From Xanthostigma xanthostigma (taxonomy: Eukaryota; Arthropoda; Insecta; Raphidioptera; Raphidiidae), in the NCBI GenBank assembly GCA_963575645.1, contig OY754473.1, positions 7,812,001 to 7,876,000 on the forward strand: 64,000 nt of DNA. The letters are read 5' to 3'. The notes under the pieces were generated by a model. The model saw nothing but the letters and a program-made list of their open reading frames with translations, had not been told where the DNA came from and ran no database searches. Made by a program: the position numbers and the translations under genes. Shown one piece after another: positions 34,341 to 44,772 of the stretch. The first letter of the stretch is position 1, and each line of letters opens with the position of its first letter.

Positions 34341-34704
34341 TAATAGTATATTGTGCGACTAGTGAGAGAAGGAGAAGATTCTATGAGCGTGAAATTTGCC
34401 GCACGAGCGTAGCGAGTGCGGTAACACGCGAGTGGAATATTCTCCTTCGATTAATGGTCGCACATAATATTTTATTCAACTAGCACGAGTAATATGTAAT
34501 CGGGGCCCTGATAAAAGAGGGAAAAATAATAAGTCACTTCATTGATTGACGTACCCACCGCCCTCACACAAGATGGCCCTGACTTTCGCTGAATTGCGAT
34601 GCTGTTTTCATATATACAAATCGTTACAACATGAAGTAATTTATTATTTCTCCCGAATTTAGCAGGGCCCCGAAATTATATATTACTCACGCGTGTTGAA
34701 TAAA
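34341..34704 (+). repeat. Hairpin-tailed MITE, copy 2, internally deleted
   Basis: Same order as copy 1: hairpin first, then the MITE with GGGGCCCTG and CAGGGCCCC ends. The interior has lost the segment around the CCTATTGGTCC motif seen in copy 1. Confidence 0.85.
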
Positions 34705-35314
34705 TACCTTTTTGTCCACAATCCTGCGATTTTTCTTATTAATTATTATTTCGATGGACACGATATCTAATATATATTAATTATAATTATACGAGGTTTA
34801 TCATGCCTAATGTATTACAAGCCCCGAGTTCCTCAAGCATCAACTGGAATTTCAATTAATTATTTCGAACAAATCTTTAAATTGAAAACACGAATTAGTA
34901 TAAAAGAACTTCGTTCATTCTGAGATACTTCGGTTTAGTGTAGTTCCAGACCGGGGCACTAATATGAAGGATAAAACATTATATTTATGCTTGGAACTTT
35001 AAAAATTTCTTTTCTTCCGACTCCATGGAAACGCGTAAACATAACTATTTTTAAAATATAACATTTTCGCTTCTGTTTTTATGTTCGACACGAGCACACA
35101 AAGTTACTTGAAAATGGCGGTCGGGGCGCGGTTTTATGCATGCCGGAAAAAATTGCTGAGCGGGACGATTTCGACATACACAAGTGTCTCCGAAAGTTGA
35201 ATCGTAAACAAACGAGAACTGACAAGCTGTTCGTTTAAAATGCATTTTCGACAAGGCTTCGTCATTTGAAAATACTTTTATCGGTATTTTTTTATGTATA
35301 TTTAAAAAACTTTT
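34705..35314. other. Unassigned sequence
   Basis: No gene or repeat recognised. Confidence 0.35.
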
Positions 35315-35676
35315 AAAGTGAAACTTTTATTCTATCGCCCCGAATTTTTCTGACCGTCTGTTGCATGTCGCATTACAAGCGGCCGCGGAGTAGGGGCAAA
35401 GTGAAAGGCGTTCGGAGTAGGCGCTCGGTAGAGCAGCCAAGGCCAATATGGCGGCGCCCATGGTTAGCATCAGCTGACCGTGTAGTATGTATAACACATA
35501 GTCAGTCTGTCATGCGGGCAAGTGCTGTACAGTGTTTACATGTTTTTATTCGTGTATTCGTGTGAATATTGTTGTTTATAATTAATCGTGATGGATAAGT
35601 GTCTACAATCCAACGCCTACAATCCAATAAAAGTTTCACTTGCGTCGTGGTTTTTTAAACGACACACTGTTTTTTT
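35315..35676 (+). mobile_element. AAGTGAAACTTTTATT repeat, copy 2
   Basis: Nearly identical to 28303-28661, same orientation, 7.0 kb away. Differences are a few substitutions and a small insertion in the ATAACACA(TA)GTCAG region. Such similarity suggests recent activity or gene conversion. Confidence 0.85.
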
Positions 35677-36335
35677 AACAACTGCACTCGTTAGTCAGTT
35701 TGGTGAAATGTAATTTCATTTTGATTTATTTCGACGCATCCGAAATACAATATTAAATTTAATAGAATTCGTTCAAAGCTATTATTTCAGAAGCAAGTTT
35801 AGTAGAATTTGCTCAAAGCTATTAGTTCAAACGCCGGGCCACAAACGAAATACATTTAGCAAAATTATATCTATCGCACCCGGGTGAAACCGGGACGGAC
35901 CGCTCTTTGTCTATTAAAAATTCAAATAACACATTCTGAATTAATAATATATATTGTGTTTATTAAAATAAAAATAACTTTGTGTACCTGGTCTCTCGTT
36001 TTAACATAAACTAACAGCTCGTTCATAAAATAATGCATCACGATCCAGAACTGGTATTGTTTGTCCTAGGGTGTTATTTTTGTTACTTTGTTTTTTTATT
36101 ACGTAATCAAAAACCGCATCAAAAACGGTTCGTCCTTTGAAGAGCTACGATGGCCCAAACATGCAACAACTCTTTTTTTGAGTCGGGGGTTTTTAGAGCA
36201 ATCTTATTTTGTGTTTAACAAACACTACAGGGCTTACTAAAGTGCCTTAAAAAAAAAATCGAAAATCAGATCAATTCGACCAAGAAAGCATACCTAGCTC
36301 CCAAAAAATGTTGATTTATAGCTAATCAAAGTTAC
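35677..36335. other. Unassigned sequence with a Helitron 3' relic
   Basis: At about 35877-35905 CGCACCCGGGTGAAACCGGG and GGACCGCT match the Helitron 3' hairpin family, but the final CTAG is changed. Otherwise nothing recognised. Confidence 0.45.
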
Positions 36336-36343
36336 AGAGGTCT

Positions 36344-36711
36344 ATGGCACGCCGTTTTACTATTTAATAGTAAAATATTTTTCCAAAAATTATAAAAATA
36401 TTTAACAATTTTAATTTCACAAAAAAAAATTTGAGTGAATTTTTTTATGTGGTGACATAATAAAAATACATTATTATTATGTCATGACATAATTAAAATA
36501 CATTATTTTTATGTCATGACATAATTATAATTCGTCGTTTTTCCTATCTCTTCATTTAATTTTATGTCATGACATAATAATATTGTATTTTTATTATGTC
36601 ACCATATAAAAAAATATCACTCAAAATTTTTTTTCTGAAATTTAAATTGTTAAATATTTTTATAATTTTTTATAAAATATTTTACTATTAAATAGTAAAA
36701 CGGCGTGCCAT
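36344..36711. mobile_element. Foldback MITE (368 bp) with 8 bp target duplication and three CRE-like palindromes
   Basis: The arms start ATGGCACGCCGTTTTACTAT and pair for about 140 bp with the right arm. AGAGGTCT flanks both ends (36336-36343, 36712-36719). The perfect 16 bp palindrome TTATGTCATGACATAA occurs at 36477-36492, 36509-36524 and 36562-36577. An 8 bp duplication fits hAT or P-type elements; the ends are not the usual CAG of hAT. Confidence 0.88.
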
Positions 36712-36719
36712 AGAGGTCT

Positions 36720-37281
36720 AAATATTTAACAGAAAAAGGCAACATTAGATCAAGTCGACTTAGAGAACGCCTTCCAACAGAACACGGTACCGATCTATTA
36801 TGATTTATTGTTAATTAGACGATAGCACTTCTCGATGCAATATCAATGACGTACACACAAGAAGTTTTCTACCTTTCTACCCTAACGTAAGTAGAGAGAG
36901 AGAAAGGTAGAGTCGGTTATCTACTGGGTCAACCGAAACACATCTAATAGTGGATGGCTTGTGAGGATCTGTAAATCGATCTGATTTATCGTTCATTTGC
37001 CGAGAGTGCCCTCGCCCACTCACCCGACTCCGCAAATGCAACGCCGACGGGATGGGGGGAGTGCGCCGCCGTACAGGAAAGACGCGAGAGGTGAGAAGAG
37101 CTGCGGCGCGCACACAGAAGTGTTTCTGGCGAAATTACCTCATCAGCGTGAGTGGAGTGCATCGCGCGATCAACAGAAAACACGCAGAGACATGACAGCG
37201 TTCCGAAACATCAGCCGTCTGCCGTTCGATAATGGCTCGATACGAACAGCCAATAAAGATTTTTGATAGCAACGTTTATAA
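36720..37281. other. Unassigned sequence with a GC-richer patch
   Basis: About 37000-37200 is GC-rich with overlapping frames on both strands (36877-37113, 36986-37183, 36997-37266). None has a recognisable domain. Confidence 0.35.
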
Positions 37282-37426
37282 ATATTGTAACAGAGACCCC
37301 CCCAGCAGGCGACGACAAAGAATTTCGTGAGACAACAATCTGTGTGTCATTGTTAGAATGACGGAGCCGATTTTTGTCTCACGAAATTCTTTGTCGTCGC
37401 CTGCTGGGGGGTCTCTGTTACAATAT
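37282..37426. mobile_element. Palindromic MITE (145 bp, arms about 54 bp)
   Basis: The arms are near-perfect complements containing AACAGAGACCCCCC, AGCAGGCGACGACAAAG and AATTTCGTGAGACAA. The loop of about 37 bp is unique. The near-identity of the arms suggests a young insertion. No second copy in the window. Confidence 0.9.
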
Positions 37427-37529
37427 GCTTATATAGCTCCAGCCCTAGCACTGGTCATCCTAGTTGGGAAGGAAATTCATACCTAACCATTGTAATAATA
37501 ATAATTAGTCGCATCAACGAAGCCTTTTT

Positions 37530-37895
37530 TATATGGGACACTTTTCATAACGGTTTATTATTCTATTTATTTTTTCAAGAAAGTTTTGTAAAAAAATGTT
37601 TTTTCTAAACTTTATAGCTTCGGAAATATTTTGAAAATAAAAAAAATATCAACTTTTGTTTTGTTTTGTAGATCTATCAGAAATAAACTAGTCAAGCATG
37701 CTTTGATTAATTTTTACATGACGTGGAACACATGTAACCATGGCAACGAATAGCAAATTATATCATACTGAATACTAGCCATTACCCGCGTCACTTCACG
37801 CGATATCAGAAATTGTATTCTCTTTATTATACTAAATCAAATGTCAATATTTTTGATGTTGGAATGGTCCCGTCGCCTAATTGGCTGGAATTTTG
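37530..37895 (-). repeat. CCAACCCACAAGTGG repeat with Helitron end, partial copy
   Basis: It contains the TTTTTCAAGAAAGTTTTGT block, the Helitron 3' end on the minus strand (CTAG at 37775-37778) and GGTCCCGTCGCC through TTGGCTGGAAT. The CACAAGTGG half is missing. Confidence 0.7.
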
Positions 37896-38089
37896 TTTCA
37901 TCATAAATAGTTTTAAATTATCTGTCAACATGCCAAAAAATGTTATTAAACACTTGCTTATAAGTTTTTTTTTAGGAAATAATGACATAAAATTAATGAA
38001 TGTAACAAAATTAGGAAATATTTTATTAACTGTGGGAAACCGTGGATATAAAAATATAGTCTAAAAAAAAACTAAAAAACATGCTTTAT
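37896..38089. other. Unassigned spacer
   Basis: AT-rich; the frame 37813-38064 overlaps the preceding repeat and has no domain. Confidence 0.35.
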
Positions 38090-38300
38090 TTTGAACTAAA
38101 AAGTAAAAAATATATTTTTTTAAATAAGCTTAAAACAATAATGAATAAAAAATACTAGTATTATTGTGAAAAAAGCGTGGGGCGCTTTGTTCCACATTTT
38201 CGTACATCGAGCGCCCCACGCTTTTTTCACAATAATACTAGTATTTTTTATTCATTATTGTTTTAAGCTTATTTAAAAAAAATATTTTTTACTTTTTAGT
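38090..38300. repeat. Long inverted repeat around a GC stem (about 210 bp)
   Basis: Arms of about 95 bp pair from GAACTAAAAAGTAAAAAATA to its complement. The inner stem is TGTGAAAAAAGCGTGGGGCG against CGCCCCACGCTTTTTTCACA, with a loop of roughly 25 bp. The right arm runs directly into a tandem array. Confidence 0.85.
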
Positions 38301-38484
38301 TCGATATAAAGCGTGTTTTTTTGTTTTTTTAAACTATATTTATTTTTCACTTTTTAGTTTGATATAAAGCGTGTTTTTTTGTTTTTTTAAACTATATTTA
38401 TTTTTCACTTTTTAGTTTGATATAAAGCGTGTTTTTTAGTTTTTTTTAAACTATATTTATTTCCCACTTTTTAGTTCGATATAT
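38301..38484 (+). repeat. Tandem array, 58 bp unit, just over three copies
   Basis: Units begin GATATAAAGCGTG at 38303, 38361 and 38419, with a partial unit at about 38478. Each contains a T run, TTAAACTATATTTATT and CACTTTTTAGTT. The motif ATATAAAGCGTG reappears at about 38730 at the far end of the neighbouring SINE-like sequence, so the array may derive from its terminus. Confidence 0.85.
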
Positions 38485-38518
38485 TATTGTCAAAAATTTG
38501 CCGAAAAAAACAAATTTT

Positions 38519-38740
38519 TTATTTCGGCGTGGACGGGATTAAAACCCACGACCGGCGAATCCGAGAGTTGACGTCAGCGAAGACTAGCGCCTTAGACCGC
38601 TCGGTCAACGATTACTCTTACACTAGTGGCATAACATACTAACAGTAATAAACCACTTGCTGTAGTCCAAACGAGGTTACAAACAAACATACATACTTAC
38701 ATACATACAAACTTACAAGTGAAACTAATATAAAGCGTGT
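38519..38740 (-). repeat. SINE-like repeat with a Ser/Leu-type tRNA head
   Basis: On the minus strand GACCGAGCGGTCTAAGGCG is a good A-box region, and GTCGTGGGTTTTAATCCC is a B box with two changes. The spacing implies a long variable arm, as in tRNA-Ser or tRNA-Leu, at about 38525-38612. The plus-strand continuation to about 38735 ends ATATAAAGCGTG plus an A run. Because the B box is altered and the unit is embedded in repeats, I call it a relic. Confidence 0.65.
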
Positions 38741-39204
38741 AAAAAAAAAATTGCCGATAGTCACGTCGGTACAGAAACGGTTGTAAAAGAGGTATGGGCG
38801 CAAAATAAATTATTAAGTTGGTGGGGGTTAGATACCGCGACCACATTTTTCGTGGAACCGAGTCTAAGCGTTAAACGCATAGTTTTAGAAACCCGCTTAA
38901 ACAAGTCCCCGATTCCATCGACTTAAGGGATTGAAGGCTACAGCTATTGCACAGTTAATACATTTGACGTTTGAGCTAAAACTGACGGCTTTAGATCTTA
39001 TTCAATGCATTCTACAACATAATTCACGTACAACTCATCCATTTACGGCTGAGCTGTACCGTTTGCTTATATACAAATTAATTTTTAAAAGATTGATCGG
39101 TAACATGTACCTAATTGTTGAAGTGAAACTTCTTAGCTCTTTGAGTAAAAAAATAATTTTTCGTAAGCAAGCTTAGCAAAATATGAAACTATAAGTATAA
39201 AAAA
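38741..39204. other. Unassigned sequence
   Basis: No supported gene; the plus frame 38931-39176 has no recognisable domain. The short palindromic phrase GAAGTGAAACTTC at about 39119 also occurs in variant form near 17897 and 24164. Confidence 0.35.
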
Positions 39205-39616
39205 ATTCCAGCCAATTGGGCGACGGGACCATTCCAACTTCAAAATGTTGACATTTGCTATATAAGTAGTATTAATAAAGAAAATAAAATTTCTGATACC
39301 GCGTGAGGTGACGCGGGTAATGGCTAGTGTTCAATATGATATTTGCTAATCGTTACCATGGTTACCTACATAATATGTTCCACGTCATGTAAATATTAAT
39401 TCGCATACCAAACATCCTCCCAAAATTTGGTTTCAATCAGCTCACCCGTTTGACCTGTATCGTGTTCACAGACTAACAGACGCACAGAGTATTTCCAAAA
39501 ATATGTTTTTTTGGATTTGGGGAACCTCAAAACGAAAAGATACTGTAAAATTTTTGAAGAGTGATTTTTGACTTAAACTAGTACCATTACCCACTTGTGG
39601 GTTGGAATGGTAAAAT
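39205..39616 (+). mobile_element. CCAACCCACAAGTGG repeat with Helitron end, copy 3
   Basis: It runs from CCAGCCAATTGGGCGACGGG to CACTTGTGGGTTGGAATGGT. The Helitron 3' end ACGCGGGTAATGGCTAG stops at 39327 before T, with the upstream stem ACCGCG/CGCGGGT. This copy lacks the TTTTTCAAGAAAG block found at 31.3 kb. Confidence 0.75.
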
Positions 39617-40594
39617 ATGTACATGGAAAGAATCCATAACAACGCTTTCAGACATTTTTACAGTAAGTAAAATAATTATTTAGCGTATATCCGCGGCACA
39701 TTTGATCTTTCTGTCATTTTACGCACTATTTATGAACTACACGTTCGTAAATAGTGCAGCATGCTCTATAGTCCTTTCTTTCTCGATCATTCCTTTATTT
39801 CGTCTCGTCTCCTCGCGGACTCGCCGTCTCTCTCTATAGAAGGCTTCGCATCACAAAAAAAATAAAGAAAATTTACAAAGAAAATCAACAATTCCGAGCG
39901 AAATGTGCGTAAAATAAATTTCAAAAGTGCGCACTGCAATACAAGTTATAAATTATGCAGCTGCCGCCATTAGGTATACATGAAAGGCGGTTGGCGGCAA
40001 GTAGATACTTTGTGTTGGCAGCACTGTTCGGTGAACTGGGGATTTCCCCGCGCTCGATGGACTCATTGTTTATAGTGCCTTCTTATTTAATATCGTGTCA
40101 CTGCGAAAGTTGCTTGTTTTTTCCATCACTGCGAAGACAAGTTCTGTATAGAACTTTCTTTTTATAACAAATTACAATAAATTTGTATGCGGCGACGATA
40201 AAAGCAGACGCACAAACTTTTGAAAATCTAACTATTTATGTATTTAAAACGAGCACCAGCGAGGTTTCGGAGTCACACGAGTTGCAATACAGCTCTTAAA
40301 AAATAGCTGATTTTCACTTCATATTTTCAAAATTTTTGACAGTTCGTTTGCGGGCAAACGTCACTTCTATATAATAGTAGGTAAGTTACTAAAAAAAAAC
40401 AACTGATACTAAGTATATGGAATTGATATAGCGAAACCATTTTTGTTTTAGTTTACCGCACTTGTGTGTAATGAGTCACTTTCCATGCAGCTGTTTTGTA
40501 AAGGGTACGTCCCTAACGATACGCTTCTTTTGTTCATCAAGCAGGAACCTTTATTTTTTTATTTTTTGCAATTTAATAAATTGAAAATATCTAG
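39617..40594. other. Unassigned sequence
   Basis: No gene or repeat recognised; frames at 39955-40167 and 40464-40664 have no domain. Confidence 0.35.
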
Positions 40595-40596
40595 TA

Positions 40597-41743
40597 TAAT
40601 ACGCGCCACGGATCTAAAAGGTTCGGAAGTAAGTCACAAACAGCGTCGCAAAGACACATTTTAGAGCCGTTGAGGCTCCCACCACCTCCCAGCTACCTGC
40701 ACGGAACGTGCGCTCGTCGGAGATTGGCCGTGATCGCTCGTTGCCTTTGTCACTTGTCGCTTTCCTGCTTTAAAGTAAGTCGAGTACGCTATTGTCAAGC
40801 TGTTATTGCTATTGCACATACCGCTAAACTAGCGGTATGTGCTTTATTATCGCTTTGCGCGTCAGAGCTGACTTTCGTTCACATAAGAAGTTGTATCTAA
40901 GTTAATTTCGCTAGAAATCCATTCAAATTGAAGCTTTTTGAAAAGAGGAGATTCTGATCTATAAAACAGAACCATTTTTAAATCCATTCGAGTTCATAAA
41001 TACTACTAAAATTGTAATTGAAAATCACGAACAGCAGTCGTCGGTTGGTCTGTACGTATGTACGTACGTATGTACGTCACGACTCTACAGATCGCAATTT
41101 TGGTCAGATTGCCTTGGGTTATATTTTATTCACTTTATTTACTATCAGACCAGAACCCTATTTAAATTCACTAAAATGTGTTCAGTAGTTTAATTTTTAT
41201 AAACAGTTTTATTTTATTATTTTTTGACAGTCAATAGTTTGAAAAAACAATATAATAATTACTGTGTAAATGTCCATAAAACAAGTGCTACACTTGTATA
41301 CCGTAATAACAGTAGAATGCTTAGCAAGTTTCGTAACGTAATGGGTATGTCATCAGACCCACAACAGTAAGGTCCTGGGTTCGATTCCTTCCGAAATAAT
41401 TGGATTTTATTTTTTTTTTCTATTCCATTTTATTCCACTTGATATTAATTATATATTATATTATGTATACCTACATAGTTCTTATTTTTTTTTTTCAAAT
41501 TTAAAAAAATATTTTTTTAATTTTGAATTATTTATTTCTTTAAATTTTTTAAAAATATCTTTTCAATTTTGTTTTTTTTTATCATACCTACAGTGGAAAA
41601 CTTGCGGGATGTGCACTTTTGGTTTTGCCAACTATGTTAGTTTTGTTGAGATGCGAGTTTGTAGTTTTTAAACAGACTGTATACAAGAGCAAGCCTGCAT
41701 TCGCATCTAACTTCCGAACCTTTTAGATTCGTGGCGCGTATTA
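40597..41743 (+). mobile_element. TA-flanked MITE with 40 bp ends, copy 3, split by an 820 bp insertion
   Basis: Both termini are present (TAATACGCGCCACGG and CGTGGCGCGTATTA) and TA flanks them (40595-40596, 41744-41745). The interior is interrupted after TTATTGCTAT by another element and resumes at TTAGTTTTGTTGAG. Compared with copies 1 and 2 it is in opposite orientation. Confidence 0.9.
40813..41632 (+). mobile_element. 820 bp element with end palindrome and tRNA-like core, copy 2, inside a MITE
   Basis: It matches 2424-3265 along its length and has the same left palindrome and right half-motif (TTGCGGGATGTGC). TAT flanks it at 40810-40812 and 41633-41635. The tRNA-like core near 41330-41396 has lost the A box but keeps GGGTTCGATTCC. 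Because it lies inside a MITE with three uninterrupted relatives here, it is younger than that MITE insertion. Confidence 0.85.
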
Positions 41744-41745
41744 TA

Positions 41746-42329
41746 CCTGGGAATCAAGGACTTGCAATAGTGGAACAATGGCGTTGGTTCCAGCAAGCCT
41801 TCGAAACAAAAAAAAAACACTCAACTGTCCGAGACAGCTCGACAACATTTTTTCCGAGCTTAAAACTTTTTAACAGTGGACAGCCCCGCAAAGGGCGACG
41901 CCGTTTTGGTCCGCTCTGTATGCACAAAAGCTACATTTCATATTAATTCAGAGTATAATAATATAAGCGTTTTATTCCATTACGGGTTCTGGTAATGAAT
42001 CGTTCCTAACTTCACAGCAACAGAGAAAAGCGAGCGTTTCACTACAGGATGCTACGTGAATTATTTTAATAAGCCAAAACATAAATCCTGTTTAATTAAT
42101 GTATTTAACTAATTAGTTTCATAGCTACAACGCCGTCACGGTAGCTATTCGAGCTGTATACCTATTATAAACCATACACACAACGTGTGTGTATATAATA
42201 TCTGCGGTCGCGCGGCAGAGTGGCCTATATGTTGAAATCTTTCGTCGACTTTCAGTAATTATTTCTCTCTAAAAGTCAATTCAGAAGTAACTGCGACCTC
42301 TAGTTGAAGAAATATTAGTAAAAAAAAAA
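41746..42329. other. Unassigned sequence
   Basis: No gene or repeat recognised. Confidence 0.35.
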
Positions 42330-42731
42330 TTGGTTGTCTGTAAAGTCGGTTTACGGACGATAGTTTTACGTGATAACGTATTCCGCTCGAATAATACATA
42401 ACCTAAATTTTAGTAGCTGTCAAACTATATTTTTACCGACTAATAATGTGATCAACCAAAGCAAAATACATATTTTTAAGCAATTATAAAAGACATTTAA
42501 AAGAATGTAAATATATATTATATATTTGTTAACAAACCGTATAATTTATCTGGCCATCTGTCAGATGTAGCTTTCGCTGGAACAGCCGAGAAAAATGTTG
42601 AACGCACACTACTCTCTGACGTCACGCGAGAAAAGAGAGACTATCGCTTCATATCGCGGTCTCGCTTGCGGAACGTTACTGTTTTTCGTGCGTGCAGCCG
42701 GTGTTTCATCAATTTATAAGATGATCACGTC
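42330..42731 (-). mobile_element. GACGTGATAACG element, copy 3 (402 bp)
   Basis: Starts TTGGTTGTCTGTAAAG, carries ACGTGATAACGTATTCC, and ends ATGATCACGTC on the plus strand. The internal segment with ATACATATTTTTAAGC matches the opposite-orientation copy at 44260-44772. T/A runs flank it. Confidence 0.85.
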
Positions 42732-42896
42732 AAAAAAACTTTTGAAAGAACAGCTTTTATTGAAAATAACTTTTAATATAATTTATCTTCATATAATTAT
42801 TAAAAAACTCTTTAGTCCTTTTTAGTAGGTACCTACATGCCAATAAAAAACTTGTCTTTGAAAAGTTTTTATTTTATTTTTTTACTAATAATTTAT

Positions 42897-43352
42897 TTTT
42901 CTTCATACCTCGATCGAAAGTAAATACTTTCGGCATCAATTTTAAGGCCGAAACTACGCAATGGCGGGATTACACGCACCGATGCAGGAAGTTCGTACGT
43001 TCGGGCGGTAGTAAAGCAAAAAACAACCAAACAACTGTTGTTTAGATATCGTTTCCATAGCAATCTTATTACATTTTAGCAAATAGTCGCGAACAGCTGT
43101 CATTCGTGTTTTTACGTATAACCTCAAAGCTTCTTGTTTGGAATTTATCCGTGTTTTTATATAAATAATAAGTAAATAATTAATTAATGTATTTAATAAG
43201 CGTACTTACGACCGAGGTATGAAGAAAAATAGTGTACACCACAATGGCCGAAAGTTTGATATCCTCGCACTGCGCGCCATGATACCCTCAGCCTCGTATC
43301 AGGCATCATGGCGCGCAGAGTAAGAATATCAAACTTTCGGCCAGTGTGGTGT
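42897..43352 (-). mobile_element. Composite MITE plus perfect hairpin, copy 2
   Basis: The MITE part (42897-43229) has ends TTTTCTTCATACCTCG and CGAGGTATGAAGAAAA. The attached hairpin (43229-43352) has arms containing GTACACCAC, GGCCGAAAGTTTGATATC and GCGCGCCATGAT. Pairing in this hairpin is much better than in the 21.8 kb copy. Confidence 0.85.
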
Positions 43353-43777
43353 ACTATATTATTGTTCTTTTTAACCCGACACGTTGAAAATACACGAGGT
43401 CTGCGGTAATTTGTTCACTTGTAAATTATATGGCACTGTGATATATTTTCGTGTCGTAAAAATTTCTTCTAAATGTTCGCACAATCTTTTAAAAAGAAAA
43501 TTTTAACTAAAATTAATACCATTCCGCATAGCCAGAGTGCCCGTCGGCAAAAATTTTACTGACACATACTCTCCCCAAATTTTGCATATGGCTTCATAAG
43601 GCCTAGTCTGACACCTATTTCCTTTATGACTTTTCTTGATTTTGGGGCGTTTTCCCTCTAAATTTTCCAAAAGATGTCGTTCGACGACATGTAAAAATTC
43701 ATAGATACTGTTTGTCTTTTTAATTGGATAGCTTAAAAACTTCAACCAAAACGCTAAAATAATGTTCTCTGACAAAT
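43353..43777. other. Unassigned sequence
   Basis: The minus frame 43503-43832 (109 residues) ends in the following hairpin and has no recognisable domain. No gene supported. Confidence 0.35.
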
Positions 43778-43849
43778 AACATGAACCATATAAAATGTCT
43801 GACTCCTCGAATATGTTCGAGGTGTCAGACATTTTAAATGGTTCATGTT
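43778..43849. repeat. Short hairpin (72 bp)
   Basis: Arms AACATGAACCATATAAAATG and CATTTTAAATGGTTCATGTT pair, continuing through GTCTGAC/GTCAGAC and CTCGAA/TTCGAG. A small MITE or stem-loop of unknown role. Confidence 0.8.
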
Positions 43850-44259
43850 GTGAAAATGGTAAAAAGTAATCAATTGAATGGCGCTGAACTCAAATAACTT
43901 TATAAAAGTGGCTATAGATTTAAATACTTGACTTAAACACTTTCGCCTCGCGACCTCGAATATAATACATGCATGTGTGCCTACGTTACGTAATATTCTA
44001 TGCATATGTAGCATAAAACTTTTCGAAATAATTAGACGACAAGACCGTGGTTTATATATAATGTTCCAAAACACAAATGAAACGCCGCTTCCAGGCAATT
44101 TAACGTTTTTATCTCCGCGAATTTTACCCTTCGATGCATACACTATATATGACTTTTCATTCGAAAGAGACGGCACTGCCCGCCCCCCTTCCTGACACAC
44201 TTTCATCGCATAAGTTTAATTTTTTTTCAATTACAGTAAAGTATGCAGAAAACATTTTT
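43850..44259. other. Unassigned sequence
   Basis: No gene recognised. The overlapping frames 43754-44206 (minus) and 43977-44195 (plus) lack recognisable domains. Confidence 0.35.
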
Positions 44260-44772
44260 GACGTGATAACGTCTTATAAATTGATGAAACACCAGCTGCA
44301 CGCACGAAAAAGTGTAACGTTCCGCCTAACCCTGTGCGTGCACGCGAGAGCGCAGTATAAGCGATAGAGAAATGGCGATATGGCGCTAATAATAATTAAT
44401 AAATGTCATTTTATTTTGTTAAAAATAACTGATCGCCGTCATTATGGATAAAATATGATATTATTCACAACGAATGGAAATGTATTGATCAATTGATAGT
44501 TTGTACACAAACGCAGCTACATTTTGTATCAAAAACAAATCTTGGGAGATATCTGCATTTCATAACAGCAGATAAATTATACGGTTTGTTAACAAATATA
44601 TAATATATATACATTCTTTTAAATGTCTTTTATAATTGCTTAAAAATATGTATTTTGCTTTGGTTGATCAAATTATTAGTCGGTAAAAATATAGTTTGAC
44701 AGCTACTAAAATTTAGGTTATGTATTATTAAATATGATATTCGTCCGTAAACCGACTTTACAGACAACCAAT
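44260..44772 (+). mobile_element. GACGTGATAACG element, copy 4 (513 bp)
   Basis: Left end GACGTGATAACGTC with the CACGAAAAAGTGTAACGTTC motif; right end CTTTACAGACAACCAA. The right ACGTTATCACGT core has been lost by a small deletion (ATATGATATTCGTCCG). The AATTGCTTAAAAATATGTAT section pairs with copy 3. Confidence 0.85.

Noticed and set aside
38525-38612. A functional tRNA-Ser or tRNA-Leu gene on the minus strand
   Set aside because: The B box is mutated and the unit is part of a SINE-like repeat next to other repeats.
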